Assembly (NCBI GenBank): GCA_900142905.1
Contig: FSRV01000001.1
Coordinates: 868,001-932,000 of the forward strand
Direction of reading: 5' to 3'
Origin: Burkholderia sp. GAS332
GTDB lineage: Bacteria; Pseudomonadota; Gammaproteobacteria; Burkholderiales; Burkholderiaceae
DNA: 64,000 nt
Under the pieces are notes generated by a model. It made no database searches, was not told the DNA's origin, and worked only from the letters and a program-made list of their open reading frames with translations. Each line of letters opens with the position of its first letter. The first letter of the stretch is position 1. This document shows, one piece after another, positions 27,090 to 37,897 of this stretch. Both the position numbers and the translations under genes were made by a program.

Positions 27090-27312
27090 TGCTGCGCTGC
27101 AACGCAGCTAAGCGCCGGGCGCTGAGTCTCTGCGCGGGCCCGTTGCCTAGTGTTCTGCACGCGGCGGTGCTAAGGCTCAACGCAGCTAAGCGTTCCGTGG
27201 TGAGCCCTAACGCGGCCGATTGCCGAGCGCTCGACATGCGTGCGTTGCCGAGCCTCAATTCACGCCGGTTGCCGGGCGTCAACACGCGCCCGGTATTGAG
27301 CGTGATGCGCGT
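27090..27312. repeat. Degenerate 24-bp tandem repeat between plsY and yajQ
   Basis: Units of 23-25 bases start at about 27124, 27148, 27202, 27225, 27250, 27274 and 27298, plus a longer one at 27172. The consensus is roughly GAGCCTCAACACGCG then CCGGTTGCC. A related piece with AACGCAGCTAAGCG occurs at 27091 and 27178. The stretch 26981-27312 holds no convincing gene, although the plus strand is open through the repeats as an 8-residue periodic frame. Confidence 0.7.
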
Positions 27313-27798
27313 TCAGTCGCGGAAGTTGTTGAAGTCGAGCGGGGTATCGGTCACATCCTTGCGTAGCATCGCGATCACGCTTTGCAGATCGTCGCGCTTG
27401 CCGCCGGTGATACGCACTGCGTCGCCCTGGATGCTCGCCTGGACCTTGATCTTGCTGTCCTTCACGAGGCGCACGATTTTCTTCGACAGATCGCCGGACA
27501 CGCCTTTCTTGATCTTGATGACCTGCTTGACCTTGTCGCCGCCGATTTTCTCGATCTTGCCGTAGTCGAGAAAACGCACGTCCACATTGCGCTTGGCCAT
27601 TTTCGACAGCAGGACGTCTTTGACCTGGCCGAGCTTGAAGTCGTCGTCGGCGTAGGCGGTGATTTCGCTTTCCTTGTGCTCGACGCGTGCGTCCGACCCT
27701 TTGAAGTCGAAGCGGGTTGAAATTTCCTTGTTGGACTGCTCGATCGCGTTCTTGACTTCGATCATGTCTGCTTCGCAGACGACGTCAAACGATGGCAT
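27313..27798 (-). CDS. yajQ: YajQ family nucleotide-binding protein
   Basis: A 161-residue protein of the UPF0234 family, highly conserved from [20 protein letters not shown] to LDFNNFRD. In Xanthomonas a relative binds cyclic di-GMP and acts as a transcriptional co-regulator; in others it binds tRNA or GTP. It is divergent from murB with 185 bases between. Confidence 0.96.
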   Translation of the reverse strand: MPSFDVVCEADMIEVKNAIEQSNKEISTRFDFKGSDARVEHKESEITAYADDDFKLGQVKDVLLSKMAKRNVDVRFLDYGKIEKIGGDKVKQVIKIKKGVSGDLSKKIVRLVKDSKIKVQASIQGDAVRITGGKRDDLQSVIAMLRKDVTDTPLDFNNFRD

Positions 27799-27983
27799 TG
27801 TTTTCTCCCAATAGTGCTGCGGTGCGTGGCGCGGCCGGTCGGCTGCTCACGGGGCACTCGCTATAATCACGAACCGGACGTCATTTTACCGACGCCACTC
27901 CCTTTTGCCTAAGGCTGCCGCGCATTGTCGCGGGGCCGGGGGCCAGATGCCGATTCGTTCGTCGTTCCATTCTTCTCATTCTG

Positions 27984-29024
27984 ATGTCCCAATCCGACTC
28001 CGCCACGTTCATTGCCGGCTATCCGCTCAAGGCGCATAACACCTTCGGTTTCGATGTTCACGCGCAGTTAGCGTGCCGGATCGAGCGCGAGGCGCAACTG
28101 ATGACTGCGGTGCGCGATCCGCGTGCCGCCGGCTTGCCGCGGCTGGTGCTTGGCGGCGGCAGCAATGTCGTGCTGACGGGCGACTTCGCCGGACTGGTGC
28201 TGCTGGTGGCGCTGCAGGGCCGCCGCATCGTGCGCGAGGACGATGACGCATGGTACGTCGAGGCGGCAGCCGGCGAGCCGTGGCATGACTTTGTCGCATG
28301 GACTTTGTCGCAAGGGCTGCCTGGGCTTGAGAACCTCGCGCTGATTCCGGGCACGGTGGGCGCGGCGCCGATTCAGAACATCGGCGCTTATGGGCTGGAG
28401 ATGGGCGAGCGGTTTGCGTCGCTGCGGGCGGTCGAGCTGGAAACGGGCGCCGTGATTGAACTCGATGCCGGCGCTTGCCGATTCGGCTACCGCGACAGTT
28501 TCTTCAAGCGGGAAGGGCGTGACCGTTTTGTGATTACGTCAGTCACTTTCCGTTTGCCGAAGGTTTGGCAGCCGCGGGCTGGGTATGCGGATCTTGCGCG
28601 AGAGTTGGCGGCGAGTGGACACGCCGATGCGCCGCCGAGCGCGCAGGCGATTTTCGACGCGGTGGTCGCGGTGCGGCGCGCCAAGCTGCCTGATCCGCTC
28701 CGGCTTGGTAACGCGGGGAGTTTCTTCAAGAATCCGGTCGTGGATGCGACGCAGTTCAATGCGCTGAAGGTTAAGGAGCCCGAGGTCGTGTCTTACCTTC
28801 AACCGGACGGCCGGGTAAAGCTTGCGGCGGCCTGGTTGATCGACCGATGTGGCTGGAAAGGCCGTGCGATGGGCGCTGCGGCGGTGCACGAGCGGCAGGC
28901 GCTGGTGCTGGTGAATCGCGGTGGAGCAAGCGGTGCGGAGGTGTTGGCGCTCGCGAAGGCGGTTCAGCGGGATGTGCTGGCGCGATTTGGGGTGGAGTTG
29001 GAGGCCGAGCCGGTTTGCCTGTGA
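27984..29024 (+). CDS. murB: UDP-N-acetylenolpyruvoylglucosamine reductase
   Basis: A 346-residue FAD enzyme that reduces the enolpyruvyl group to give UDP-MurNAc for peptidoglycan. Visible motifs are [44 protein letters not shown], the catalytic-serine region [11 protein letters not shown], and [12 protein letters not shown]. Type I MurB, full length. It ends just before a strong terminator. Confidence 0.97.
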   Translation: MSQSDSATFIAGYPLKAHNTFGFDVHAQLACRIEREAQLMTAVRDPRAAGLPRLVLGGGSNVVLTGDFAGLVLLVALQGRRIVREDDDAWYVEAAAGEPWHDFVAWTLSQGLPGLENLALIPGTVGAAPIQNIGAYGLEMGERFASLRAVELETGAVIELDAGACRFGYRDSFFKREGRDRFVITSVTFRLPKVWQPRAGYADLARELAASGHADAPPSAQAIFDAVVAVRRAKLPDPLRLGNAGSFFKNPVVDATQFNALKVKEPEVVSYLQPDGRVKLAAAWLIDRCGWKGRAMGAAAVHERQALVLVNRGGASGAEVLALAKAVQRDVLARFGVELEAEPVCL

Positions 29025-29050
29025 CCGTGTAAGTGGCTTGCAAGAATGAA

Positions 29051-29084
29051 AAAAGGCGCCGGGAGTTTCCTCCCGGCGCCTTTT
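29051..29084. terminator. Terminator after murB
   Basis: A perfect 14-bp stem (AAAAGGCGCCGGGA / TCCCGGCGCCTTTT) with a 6-base loop. Confidence 0.95.
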
Positions 29085-29151
29085 GCTCATCTGTGGTTCG
29101 GCTTTAGCTACGCTGACTTGGCATTTTGGCTCCGGCCGCGCCTACGGCGCT

Positions 29152-29172
29152 TAACTTCGCTGCGCGAAGTTA
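29152..29172. repeat. Palindrome beside the argG 3' end
   Basis: TAACTTCGC and GCGAAGTTA pair across a 3-base loop, 22 bases past the argG stop. It may end or stabilise the argG transcript; there is no T tract. Confidence 0.5.
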
Positions 29173-29194
29173 GCCTTCACCGAAACGCGCATCC

Positions 29195-30421
29195 TCAGCT
29201 CCGCTGACGACGCGCGTTTTCAGCAATCCGCATACGCAGTGCGTTCAGCTTGATGAACCCGCCAGCGTCGGCCTGGTTGTACGCACCGCCGTCGTCGTCG
29301 AACGTGGCGATCGTCTTATCGAACAGCGTTTCCTTCGAATCGCGCGCGACAACCGAGACGCTGCCCTTGTACAGCTTCACACGCACCCAGCCGTTGACCT
29401 TCTCTTGCGTGTGGTCGATCAGCACCTGGATTGCGCGGCGCTCCGGGCTCCACCAGTAGCCGTTGTAAATCAGCGCGGCGTAGCGGGCCATCAGATCGTC
29501 TTTCAGGTGGGCCACTTCGCGGTCGAGCGTAATCGACTCGATGCCGCGGTGCGCCTTCAGCATGATCGTGCCGCCCGGCGTTTCATAGCAGCCGCGCGAC
29601 TTCATGCCGACGTAACGGTTTTCAACCAGATCCAGACGGCCGATACCGTGCTTGCCGCCCAAACGGTTCAGTTCGGTCAGCATTTCCGCTGCCGACAGAC
29701 GCTTGCCGTTGATCGCGACCGGGTCGCCGTGTTCGTATTCGATGTCGAGGTACTCAGCCTGGTCGGGCGCCTGTTCCGGCGACACCGTCCAACGCCACAT
29801 ATCGGCTTCGGCCTCAGCCTTCGGGTCTTCCAGGTGACGGCCTTCGAACGAGATGTGCAGCAGGTTCGCGTCCATCGAATACGGCGCGCCACCTTGCTTG
29901 TGCTTCATTTCGATCGGAATGCCGGCCTTTTCCGCGTACGCGAGCAGCTTTTCGCGCGACAGCAGATCCCATTCGCGCCACGGTGCGATCACCTTGATGC
30001 CCGGTTCCAGCGCGTAGTAACCGAGTTCGAAGCGAACCTGGTCGTTGCCCTTGCCGGTTGCGCCGTGTGAAACCGCTTGCGCGCCGGTAGCGCGGGCGAT
30101 TTCGATCTGACGCTTGGCGATCAGCGGACGCGCGATCGACGTACCCAGCAGGTACTCGCCTTCATAGATCGTGTTGGCGCGGAACATCGGGAACACGTAG
30201 TCGCGCACGAATTCTTCGCGCAGGTCTTCGATGAAGATGTTGTCCTGCTTGATGCCGAGTTGCAGGGCTTTCTTGCGCGCCGGTTCCAGCTCTTCGCCCT
30301 GGCCGATGTCGGCCGTAAACGTGATGACTTCGGCGTCGTAGTTGTCCTGCAACCACTTCAGGATGACGGATGTGTCGAGGCCGCCCGAATAGGCGAGCAC
30401 GACTTTCTTGATATCGCTCAT
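29195..30421 (-). CDS. argG: Argininosuccinate synthase
   Basis: A 408-residue enzyme that joins citrulline and aspartate using ATP in arginine synthesis. It begins [20 protein letters not shown], which holds the ATP-binding SGGLDTS loop, and contains [17 protein letters not shown]. It lies downstream of argF in the same direction with a 247-base gap, so it may have its own promoter. Confidence 0.98.
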   Translation of the reverse strand: MSDIKKVVLAYSGGLDTSVILKWLQDNYDAEVITFTADIGQGEELEPARKKALQLGIKQDNIFIEDLREEFVRDYVFPMFRANTIYEGEYLLGTSIARPLIAKRQIEIARATGAQAVSHGATGKGNDQVRFELGYYALEPGIKVIAPWREWDLLSREKLLAYAEKAGIPIEMKHKQGGAPYSMDANLLHISFEGRHLEDPKAEAEADMWRWTVSPEQAPDQAEYLDIEYEHGDPVAINGKRLSAAEMLTELNRLGGKHGIGRLDLVENRYVGMKSRGCYETPGGTIMLKAHRGIESITLDREVAHLKDDLMARYAALIYNGYWWSPERRAIQVLIDHTQEKVNGWVRVKLYKGSVSVVARDSKETLFDKTIATFDDDGGAYNQADAGGFIKLNALRMRIAENARRQRS

Positions 30422-30668
30422 GGTGAACTCGTAGCTGGAGAAAGCTGGAAAACAAGGCGCACCGGCGGTTCCGGAGCGCGGAAAACCACTATTTTGACAC
30501 TAAACCGCCGCTTGCCCGCGGTTTTGGGACAGTGCGGTGGGTGAGCCGGGTCCGCTTGCAACCGTGGACAACCCGTGGACGCCGGCTCGATGCGTGGCGC
30601 TAACGTGGTGCCTTGCCTCGTATTCAAGGCCCCGTCGCGCTTCACGCAGGTGCTGCGTAGCGGTTCGC

Positions 30669-31598
30669 TCAGTGATTGAGCTTGCCGAGCAGCAGATATT
30701 CCATCAACGCCTTTTGCACGTGCAGACGATTTTCCGCTTCGTCCCACACGACGCTTTGCGGGCCGTCGATCACTTCCGCACTGACTTCCTCGCCACGGTG
30801 GGCGGGCAGGCAGTGCATGAACAGGGCATCAGAATTGGCACAGGCCATCATGTCAGCGTCCACGCACCAGTCTGCAAAGGCTTTCTTGCGTGCTTCGTTT
30901 TCCGCTTCGAAGCCCATGCTGGTCCACACGTCCGTGGTGACCAGATCGGCGCCCGCGCAGGCTTCGTTCGGATTGTCGAATTCCTGATAGAACGGTGCGC
31001 TTTCCGCCGCGACCATGGCGGGGTCGAGCTTGTAGCCTGGCGGCGTGGACAGGCGCAGCTTGAAGCCGAGAATCTGGGCGGCTTCGATCCACGTGTACAG
31101 CATGTTGTTCGCGTCACCGACCCACGCGACCGTCTTGTCGCGAATCGGGCCGCGATGCTCGAAGTACGTGAAGATGTCCGCCAGCACCTGGCACGGGTGA
31201 TATTCGTTGGTCAGCCCGTTGATCACCGGCACGCGCGAATTCTCGGCGAAGCGCTGCAGGATGTCCTGGCCGAACGTGCGGATCATGATGATGTCGACCA
31301 TGCGCGAGATCACTTGCGCTGCGTCTTCGATCGGTTCGCCGCGGCCGAGCTGCGTGTCGCGCGTGCTCATGAAGACGGCGTGGCCGCCCAACTGGAAGAT
31401 GCCGGCTTCGAACGACAGGCGCGTACGCGTCGAGTTTTTCTCGAAGATCATCGCCAGCGTGCGGTCGTGCAGCGGGTGGTAGGTCTCGTAGTTCTTGAAT
31501 TTGCGTTTCAGAATGCGCGCGCGTTCCAGCACGTACTCGTAGTCTTCCAGCGAGAAGTCCTTGAACTGCAGGTAGTGGCGAATTTTCTTGGCGGTCAT
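30669..31598 (-). CDS. argF: Ornithine carbamoyltransferase
   Basis: A 309-residue enzyme making citrulline from ornithine and carbamoyl phosphate. The carbamoyl-phosphate site is KNSTRTRLSFEAG, with HPCQVLADI and the late FMHCLPAHRGEEVS. It precedes argG, so two consecutive steps of arginine synthesis are neighbours. Confidence 0.98.
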   Translation of the reverse strand: MTAKKIRHYLQFKDFSLEDYEYVLERARILKRKFKNYETYHPLHDRTLAMIFEKNSTRTRLSFEAGIFQLGGHAVFMSTRDTQLGRGEPIEDAAQVISRMVDIIMIRTFGQDILQRFAENSRVPVINGLTNEYHPCQVLADIFTYFEHRGPIRDKTVAWVGDANNMLYTWIEAAQILGFKLRLSTPPGYKLDPAMVAAESAPFYQEFDNPNEACAGADLVTTDVWTSMGFEAENEARKKAFADWCVDADMMACANSDALFMHCLPAHRGEEVSAEVIDGPQSVVWDEAENRLHVQKALMEYLLLGKLNH

Positions 31599-32035
31599 GA
31601 AACAAATACGGCGGTCTCACCCGGCAGGATTGCCGGACGGCGCCGCCGTCGTTTATGGTAACTCAATGCAGCATAAAGGATTTTGCCCGGTTTGACGAGT
31701 CGGCCAAAAGGCTGGACAAGCTGTCTGAAAGCCTTTCGCAACCCTCAAACGAGGCTTGTGTGCGCTGCGGAAAAAGGTCCGCTGCGCTATAATCTACCGG
31801 TTATCCCTAAGCCCAGCAGGCCGGTATTGAGCTTGCGGGACACGGCTCGCGTGCTCCGGAAAGTTTCCTCGCGGTGCGCCGTTATGATTAGCGCCGAGGC
31901 GGCTTGTCCGGCCCTTCGCGGTTTCTGGCGGCGCAGTTCGCCATTCAGGCGTGGCCGACGTGTTCAGGCATCCCAAAGCCGCTTTGCAGTCAGCTTTGCC
32001 GTCATCCCGCTGGGCAGTCACACAGGTATTCCTAC
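31599..32035. promoter_or_regulatory. argF / DUF3579 divergent intergenic region
   Basis: 437 bases without a convincing gene. A perfect -10 box TATAAT lies at 31788-31793 on the plus strand, without a good -35, and could serve the DUF3579 gene with a 240-base leader. No arginine-regulator box was identified with confidence. Confidence 0.45.
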
Positions 32036-32383
32036 ATGGCCGAAGCAGCTCCAACCGAATATTTCATTCAGGGCATCACGTCGACCGGGAAAAAATTCCG
32101 GCCGAGCGACTGGTCGGAGCGGCTCGCAGGCGTGATGTCATGTTTCGGTCCCAGGGCGGGTGGCAGGGGACCAAACGCTTATCTGCAGTACTCGTTGTAC
32201 GTCCGGCCCACCCTGATCGGCGACCTTAAATGCGTGATTCTCGATTCGCGCTTGCGCGACATCGAGCCGATGGCCTTCGATTTCGTCCTGAACTTCGCGA
32301 AAGACAATGACCTCCTCGTGACCGAGGCGTGCGAGTTGCAACTTGAGCATGCTACGCCGCAAGAAAAAAAGCACGTGCTGTAG
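32036..32383 (+). CDS. DUF3579 domain protein
   Basis: A 115-residue protein starting MAEAAPTEYFIQGITSTGKK, with FRPSDWSERLAGVMS and LKCVILDSRLRDIEPMAFDF. DUF3579 is a small betaproteobacterial family of unknown function often found near argF, as here. Longer upstream codons in the frame have no similarity or ribosome site. Confidence 0.85.
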   Translation: MAEAAPTEYFIQGITSTGKKFRPSDWSERLAGVMSCFGPRAGGRGPNAYLQYSLYVRPTLIGDLKCVILDSRLRDIEPMAFDFVLNFAKDNDLLVTEACELQLEHATPQEKKHVL

Positions 32384-32415
32384 CGCAAGCCAGTCGGAGT
32401 CGGATCGGCAAAAGT

Positions 32416-32444
32416 AAAAAAACCCGCAGGCAGCGGGTTTTTTT
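32416..32444. terminator. Terminator after DUF3579 gene
   Basis: Stem AAAAAAACCCGC / GCGGGTTTTTTT with a 5-base loop. Confidence 0.93.
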
Positions 32445-32539
32445 ATGGCTGAGGTCTGAGCCTCAGTGGGTGTTCCGTCAATTATGACGAGCACGACGCG
32501 ACAGTCGCGCGGAGCAGTGCGGATCTGCCGGTTCCAAGC

Positions 32540-32606
32540 AAAAAAGCCCGCCGAAGCGAGCCTTTCTGTTGCAGCGGAAACAGGAGGTAGCCCACCGAAG
32601 CGGGCT
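32540..32606 (-). terminator. Tandem terminators after rpsT
   Basis: On the minus strand AGCCCGC-TTCGGT-GGGCT (32589-32606) is followed by GCTCGC-TTCG-GCGGGC plus six T (32540-32561). Two successive tetraloop-type hairpins suit a highly expressed ribosomal gene. Confidence 0.85.
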
Positions 32607-32614
32607 GACCGAAT

Positions 32615-32893
32615 TTACTGCGCTGCGGGCGCTTGCAGACCCTTGAGGGCTGCAGCGAGACGGCTCTTGTTGCGAGCTGCCTTGTTCTTGTGAACGATTT
32701 TTTTGTCGGCGATGATGTCGATGGTCTTCGACGATGCCTGGAAGATCTCGACGGCCTTAGCCTTGTCGCCGGCTTCGATTGCCTTGCGGACAGCCTTGAT
32801 AGCCGTGCGGAACTTCGAGCGCAGTGCCGAGTTGTGCGAGTTAGCCTTGGCGGCCTGGCGGGCGCGCTTGCGTGCTTGTGCGGTGTTAGCCAT
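32615..32893 (-). CDS. rpsT: 30S ribosomal protein S20
   Basis: A 92-residue basic helical protein binding 16S rRNA early in small-subunit assembly: [20 protein letters not shown] at the start and [18 protein letters not shown] near the end. Ribosome site AAGGAA. Its promoter seems to lie about 300 bases upstream, leaving a long leader. Confidence 0.98.
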   Translation of the reverse strand: MANTAQARKRARQAAKANSHNSALRSKFRTAIKAVRKAIEAGDKAKAVEIFQASSKTIDIIADKKIVHKNKAARNKSRLAAALKGLQAPAAQ

Positions 32894-33197
32894 GACGGTT
32901 CCTTATCCTGTTCCTGTTTCCAGTACCTGACCTTCAAGTGGTAGGTGCTGCTTTTAGATCGAACTCTTGGAAGCGATTGCCCAAGAGCGCAAAAAGTGTC
33001 GAAATATCGATCGGCCTACGCGAAGGCGGGCCCGTGTTCCGGTGTTTTTCGAGGCTGGTTGGCGCGCCGATACAGCTTGCGTGCCGCTTGAGCGATGCTC
33101 GCGCCCGGCTTGCGCCCGCTTACTGCGGCGTGCCCGAATCTCATCCGGAAGTCATTCGAAAACCCGTCCGAAAATTGAGCGAGCTTCGAAACCGGCG
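32894..33197 (-). other. Putative 300-nt leader of rpsT
   Basis: No gene is seen between rpsT and its likely promoter at 33198-33227. In E. coli S20 represses its own translation through the leader, so a regulatory leader is plausible, though no defined motif could be drawn by eye. Confidence 0.4.
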
Positions 33198-33227
33198 ATT
33201 ATAGCAACAAAATCAGGCACGTGGCAA
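33198..33227 (-). promoter_or_regulatory. Probable rpsT promoter
   Basis: On the minus strand TTGCCA (33222-33227) and a perfect TATAAT (33198-33203) are 18 bases apart. Confidence 0.6.
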
Positions 33228-33465
33228 CGGGGAATCGCCAATCCTGATGGGCCGGGCTGCCGCGCATCGCCCTGGATTCTGTCGGTTTCCGTGGTTCGCG
33301 AGCGTCTCGGCGTCGTTGCCACGGGCGAGCAGCCGACGAGCGCGCGGCTCGCGGAGCCTGGGCCAGGCAACAAAAAACGGCCCGATCTGCCCATTCGACC
33401 GAACGTCTGCCTAACAAATCGGTCCGATTCGCGTTCTGGCTCGTCGTCCGCACCTGCGGCACCCG

Positions 33466-33471
33466 TATAAT
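33466..33471 (+). promoter_or_regulatory. -10 box immediately before murJ
   Basis: A perfect TATAAT ends 9 bases before the murJ ATG, so transcription should begin 2-3 bases before the start codon. No -35 of note. Confidence 0.5.
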
Positions 33472-33480
33472 AAGCGCCCC

Positions 33481-35031
33481 ATGAATCTATTCCGAGCCCT
33501 GCTGACGGTCAGCGGCTTCACGCTGCTGTCGCGCGTGACCGGACTGGCCCGCGAAACGCTGATCGCCCGCGCGTTCGGTGCCAGTCAATATACTGACGCG
33601 TTCTACGTCGCCTTCCGCATTCCGAACCTGCTGCGCCGCATCTCCGCCGAGGGCGCGTTCTCGCAGGCCTTCGTGCCGATCCTCGCCGAATTCAAGAACC
33701 AGCAAGGACACGACGCCACCAAGGCGCTCGTCGACGCCACCTCGACCGTGCTTGCCTGGGCGCTCGCGATTCTCTCGGTGATTGGCGTGGTGGGGGCGTC
33801 GGGTGTGGTGTTCATCGTCGCGTCAGGGCTCGCGCATGAAGGCCAGGCGTACGCGCTCGCCGTCACGATGACGCGCATCATGTTCCCGTACATCATTTTC
33901 ATCTCGCTGACGTCGCTGGCGTCCGGCGTGCTGAATACGTACAAGAACTTTTCGCTGCCCGCGTTCGCGCCGGTGCTGCTGAACGTCGCCTTCATCGCCG
34001 CGGCGGTGTTTGTCGCGCCGCGCCTGCAAACGCCGGTTTATGCGCTCGCGTGGGCGGTGATCGCAGGCGGTGTGCTGCAATTCATCGTGCAACTGCCGGG
34101 TCTGAAGAAGATCGACATGCTGCCGCGCATCGGCCTGAATCCGCTGAAGGCGCTCGCGCACCGCGGCGTGAAGCGGGTGCTGTCGAAGATGGTGCCGGCG
34201 ATGTTCGCCGTGTCGGTCGCGCAGATCAGCTTGATCATCAACACCAATATTGCGTCGCGCATCGGTCCGGGCGCCGTCTCCTGGATCAACTACGCCGACC
34301 GGCTGATGGAGTTTCCGACCGCGCTGCTCGGCGTCGCGCTCGGCACGATCCTGCTGCCGAGCCTGTCGAAGGCGCACGTCGATGCCGACCCGCACGAGTA
34401 TTCGTCACTGCTCGACTGGGGATTGCGCGTGACTTTCCTGCTGGCCGCGCCGAGCGCCGTCGCGCTGTTTTTCTTCGCCCAGCCGCTCACCGCGACGCTG
34501 TTTCACTACGGCAAGTTCGACGGCAACTCGGTGGTCATGGTTGGCCGTGCGCTGTCGGCCTACGGCATCGGCCTGATCGGCCTGATTCTCATCAAGATCC
34601 TCGCGCCCGGTTTTTACGCGAAGCAGGACATCAAGACGCCAGTGAAGATCGGCGTCGGCGTCCTGATCGTCACGCAGTTGAGCAACTACGTGTTCGTGCC
34701 GATTTTCGCGCATGCGGGCCTCACGCTGAGCGTCGGGCTCGGCGCTTGCGTCAATGCGCTGTTCCTGTTCCTCGGTCTGCGCAAGCGCGGCATCTATATG
34801 CCGTCGAGCGGCTGGCTGAAATTCTTCGTGCAGTTGTTCGGCGCCTGTCTGGTGCTGGCCGGCACGATGCATTGGCTGGCGATCAGCTTCGACTGGATCG
34901 GCATGCATAGCCACCCGGTCGACCGCATCGTGTTGCTGGGGGCGTGCCTCGTGCTGTTCGCCGCGCTATATTTCGGTATGCTTTGGCTGATGGGCTTCAA
35001 GTACGCGTATTTCAAAAGGCGAGTGAAGTGA
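33481..35031 (+). CDS. murJ: Lipid II flippase MurJ (MviN)
   Basis: A 516-residue polytopic membrane protein of the MOP superfamily that moves lipid II across the inner membrane. It begins MNLFRALLTVSGFTLLSRVT and has RIPNLLRRISAEGAFSQAFV with the conserved arginines, about 14 hydrophobic helices and a short basic tail. The SirB1-like gene follows directly. Confidence 0.97.
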   Translation: MNLFRALLTVSGFTLLSRVTGLARETLIARAFGASQYTDAFYVAFRIPNLLRRISAEGAFSQAFVPILAEFKNQQGHDATKALVDATSTVLAWALAILSVIGVVGASGVVFIVASGLAHEGQAYALAVTMTRIMFPYIIFISLTSLASGVLNTYKNFSLPAFAPVLLNVAFIAAAVFVAPRLQTPVYALAWAVIAGGVLQFIVQLPGLKKIDMLPRIGLNPLKALAHRGVKRVLSKMVPAMFAVSVAQISLIINTNIASRIGPGAVSWINYADRLMEFPTALLGVALGTILLPSLSKAHVDADPHEYSSLLDWGLRVTFLLAAPSAVALFFFAQPLTATLFHYGKFDGNSVVMVGRALSAYGIGLIGLILIKILAPGFYAKQDIKTPVKIGVGVLIVTQLSNYVFVPIFAHAGLTLSVGLGACVNALFLFLGLRKRGIYMPSSGWLKFFVQLFGACLVLAGTMHWLAISFDWIGMHSHPVDRIVLLGACLVLFAALYFGMLWLMGFKYAYFKRRVK

Positions 35032-35036
35032 TCACG

Positions 35037-35879
35037 ATGACGCGAGTTCTCGATTATTTCAGCACGCTGGTTGCCGAAGATGACAGCCTGCCGCTGACCG
35101 AGGCGGCGCTCTCGCTCGCACAGGACGCTTATCCCGATCTCGATTTGCAAGGCACGCTGGCCGAGATCGACGAGTTGGTCGTGCGTTTGCAGCGCCGCAT
35201 GCCGGACGATGCCGACATCAGGCAGAAGGTCGGCATTCTGAACCGGTTCTTCTTCCGTGAGCTGGGTTTCGCCAGCAACCTCAACGATTATTACGATCCC
35301 GACAACAGCCATCTGAATGTGGTGCTCAAGCGGCGCCGCGGCATTCCGATTTCGCTGGCGGTGCTGTATCTGGAGATGGCCGAGCAGATCGGCATCCCGG
35401 TGCGCGGCGTGTCGTTTCCGGGCCACTTCCTGTTGCGTGTCACGACGCCGGATGGCGACGTAATGCTCGATCCGACCAGCGGGCATTCGCTCTCCGAATC
35501 GCAGATGGTGGACATGCTGGAGCCGTATGTGGCGTCGGCGGGCGAGTCGGTGAGCAGGGCGCTGCGCATGTTGCTGCAACCGGCCACGCGCCGCGAGATC
35601 ATCGCTCGCATGCTGCGCAATCTGAAATCCACTTATCTTCAGACGGAACGCTGGCAGCGTCTGTTGGCGGTGCAGCAGCGTCTCGTGATCCTGTTGCCGG
35701 ACAGTATCGAGGAAGTGCGCGATCGCGGTTTCGCCTATGCTCGGCTCGATTACCTGCGCCCGGCGCTCGAGGATCTCGAACGATATCTCGGTGACCGGCC
35801 GGATGCGGAGGACGCGACGGTGGTGGAGTCGCAGTTGCATGAACTGCGTCAACGCACCCAGTACGACGATCGCGACTAA
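35037..35879 (+). CDS. SirB1/transglutaminase-like protein
   Basis: A 280-residue protein with an N-terminal SirB1/transglutaminase-like fold (LNDYYDPDNSHLNVVLKRR, GIPISLAVLYLEMAEQIG, GVSFPGHFLLRV) and a helical TPR-like C-terminus. Function is unknown. A GTG at 35028 overlapping the murJ stop is an alternative start. It is probably cotranscribed with murJ. Confidence 0.85.
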   Translation: MTRVLDYFSTLVAEDDSLPLTEAALSLAQDAYPDLDLQGTLAEIDELVVRLQRRMPDDADIRQKVGILNRFFFRELGFASNLNDYYDPDNSHLNVVLKRRRGIPISLAVLYLEMAEQIGIPVRGVSFPGHFLLRVTTPDGDVMLDPTSGHSLSESQMVDMLEPYVASAGESVSRALRMLLQPATRREIIARMLRNLKSTYLQTERWQRLLAVQQRLVILLPDSIEEVRDRGFAYARLDYLRPALEDLERYLGDRPDAEDATVVESQLHELRQRTQYDDRD

Positions 35880-35910
35880 GCGCGCTTCCAGCCTGCCGGT
35901 CAAAAACAGA

Positions 35911-35943
35911 ACGCCTGCACATGACTCATGCGCAGGCGTTTTT
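35911..35943. terminator. Terminator after the murJ operon
   Basis: Stem ACGCCTGC/GCAGGCGT with a 13-base loop followed by T5. Confidence 0.88.
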
Positions 35944-35983
35944 CATTGGCGCGGCCGCGTCAAGCGGCGCGCTGGATACATCG

Positions 35984-36742
35984 TTACTTCGGCTGCATCC
36001 GGATCGCGCCGTCCAGACGAATCACTTCGCCGTTGAGCATCGGATTGTCGAAGATCTGCTTGGCCAGCATCGCGTACTCTGCCGGTTTGCCGAGGCGCGG
36101 CGGGAACGGCACCATTGCGCCGAGCGCGTCCTGCACTTCCTGCGGCATGCCGAGCAGCATCGGCGTTTCGAAGATGCCCGGTGCAATCGTCATCACACGG
36201 ATCGCGTTGCGCGACAGATCGCGTGCGATCGGCAGGGTCATACCGACCACGCCGCTCTTGGACGCAGCATAGGCGGCCTGACCGATCTGTCCGTCAAACG
36301 CAGCTACCGATGCCGTGTTGATGATCACGCCACGCTCGCCATTCGCATTCGGTTCGTTCTTCGACATCGCCGCGGCGGCGAGCCGGATCATGTTGAAGGT
36401 GCCGATCAGATTGATGGAGATGGTGCGCGTGAACGACTCGAGCGGATGCGGGCCGTCCTTGCCGACCGTCTTGATGGCGGGCGCAACGCCGGCGCAATTG
36501 ATGAGGCCGCGCAGCGTGCCGAGCTTCGTGGCGGCTTCGACGGCTTGCGTGGCGTCGTCTTCGCGGCACACGTCGCACTTGACGAACACGCCGCCGAGTT
36601 CCTTCGCGAGCGCCTCACCTGCGTCGACATTCAGATCGGCGAGTACCACCTTGCCGCCGTTCTCGACGAACAGGCGCGCTGTGGCCGCGCCGAGGCCTGA
36701 TGCACCGCCGGTGATCAGGAATACGTTGTCACGAATCTCCAT
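35984..36742 (-). CDS. Short-chain dehydrogenase, 3-hydroxyacyl-CoA dehydrogenase type II-like
   Basis: A 252-residue classical SDR. The NAD site is [17 protein letters not shown]; catalysis uses [20 protein letters not shown] with the YxxxK pair. The close similarity in layout to human HSD17B10 ([19 protein letters not shown]) suggests short-chain 3-hydroxyacyl-CoA oxidation. Monocistronic by position. Confidence 0.9.
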   Translation of the reverse strand: MEIRDNVFLITGGASGLGAATARLFVENGGKVVLADLNVDAGEALAKELGGVFVKCDVCREDDATQAVEAATKLGTLRGLINCAGVAPAIKTVGKDGPHPLESFTRTISINLIGTFNMIRLAAAAMSKNEPNANGERGVIINTASVAAFDGQIGQAAYAASKSGVVGMTLPIARDLSRNAIRVMTIAPGIFETPMLLGMPQEVQDALGAMVPFPPRLGKPAEYAMLAKQIFDNPMLNGEVIRLDGAIRMQPK

Positions 36743-36967
36743 ATCTTCTCCTTTGCTTCGGTTCAGTAATGTCTAGATCGAATATTTTCTCGATGATCGA
36801 TTGTAACGGCTATGCTGCAATGCGGAAAGTGAAGTGGGGCAGCGGCGCTATGGGGTGCCTGTCGGAGGCCCACAGCGCTGCCAAACTGCTACGGATGGCT
36901 AATTAATGCGAGTCTCGGCGGACAACGGAGATCGCAGGAACGTGCACGCCACGCGGCGCGCAATAAA

Positions 36968-36993
36968 AAAACCCGCCGGAATGGGCGGGTTTT
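36968..36993. terminator. Terminator after adk
   Basis: Stem AAAACCCGCC/GGCGGGTTTT with a 6-base loop. Extra A on the left give a T tract on the minus strand, ending the adk transcript. Confidence 0.93.
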
Positions 36994-37017
36994 CGAGCAA
37001 CAAACGCAGACGCGAGA

Positions 37018-37698
<681 letters not shown>

Positions 37699-37897
37699 CT
37701 ATGTGAATTCTTTGGCGGCGCTGCAGCCATCCCACGATTCGTCGAGGGACCCGCATCGGCTGCCGTTTCGGGTCTCGCGCTGCACGTCGAAAACGACGGC
37801 GCTGCAAGACCAAAACGGCGCGACCGGGGCAAACCCTGACGCTCGCTCCCAAGGGGAGGCGCGCACATCCATCCGATTATGCCATGGGTTTTTACGC

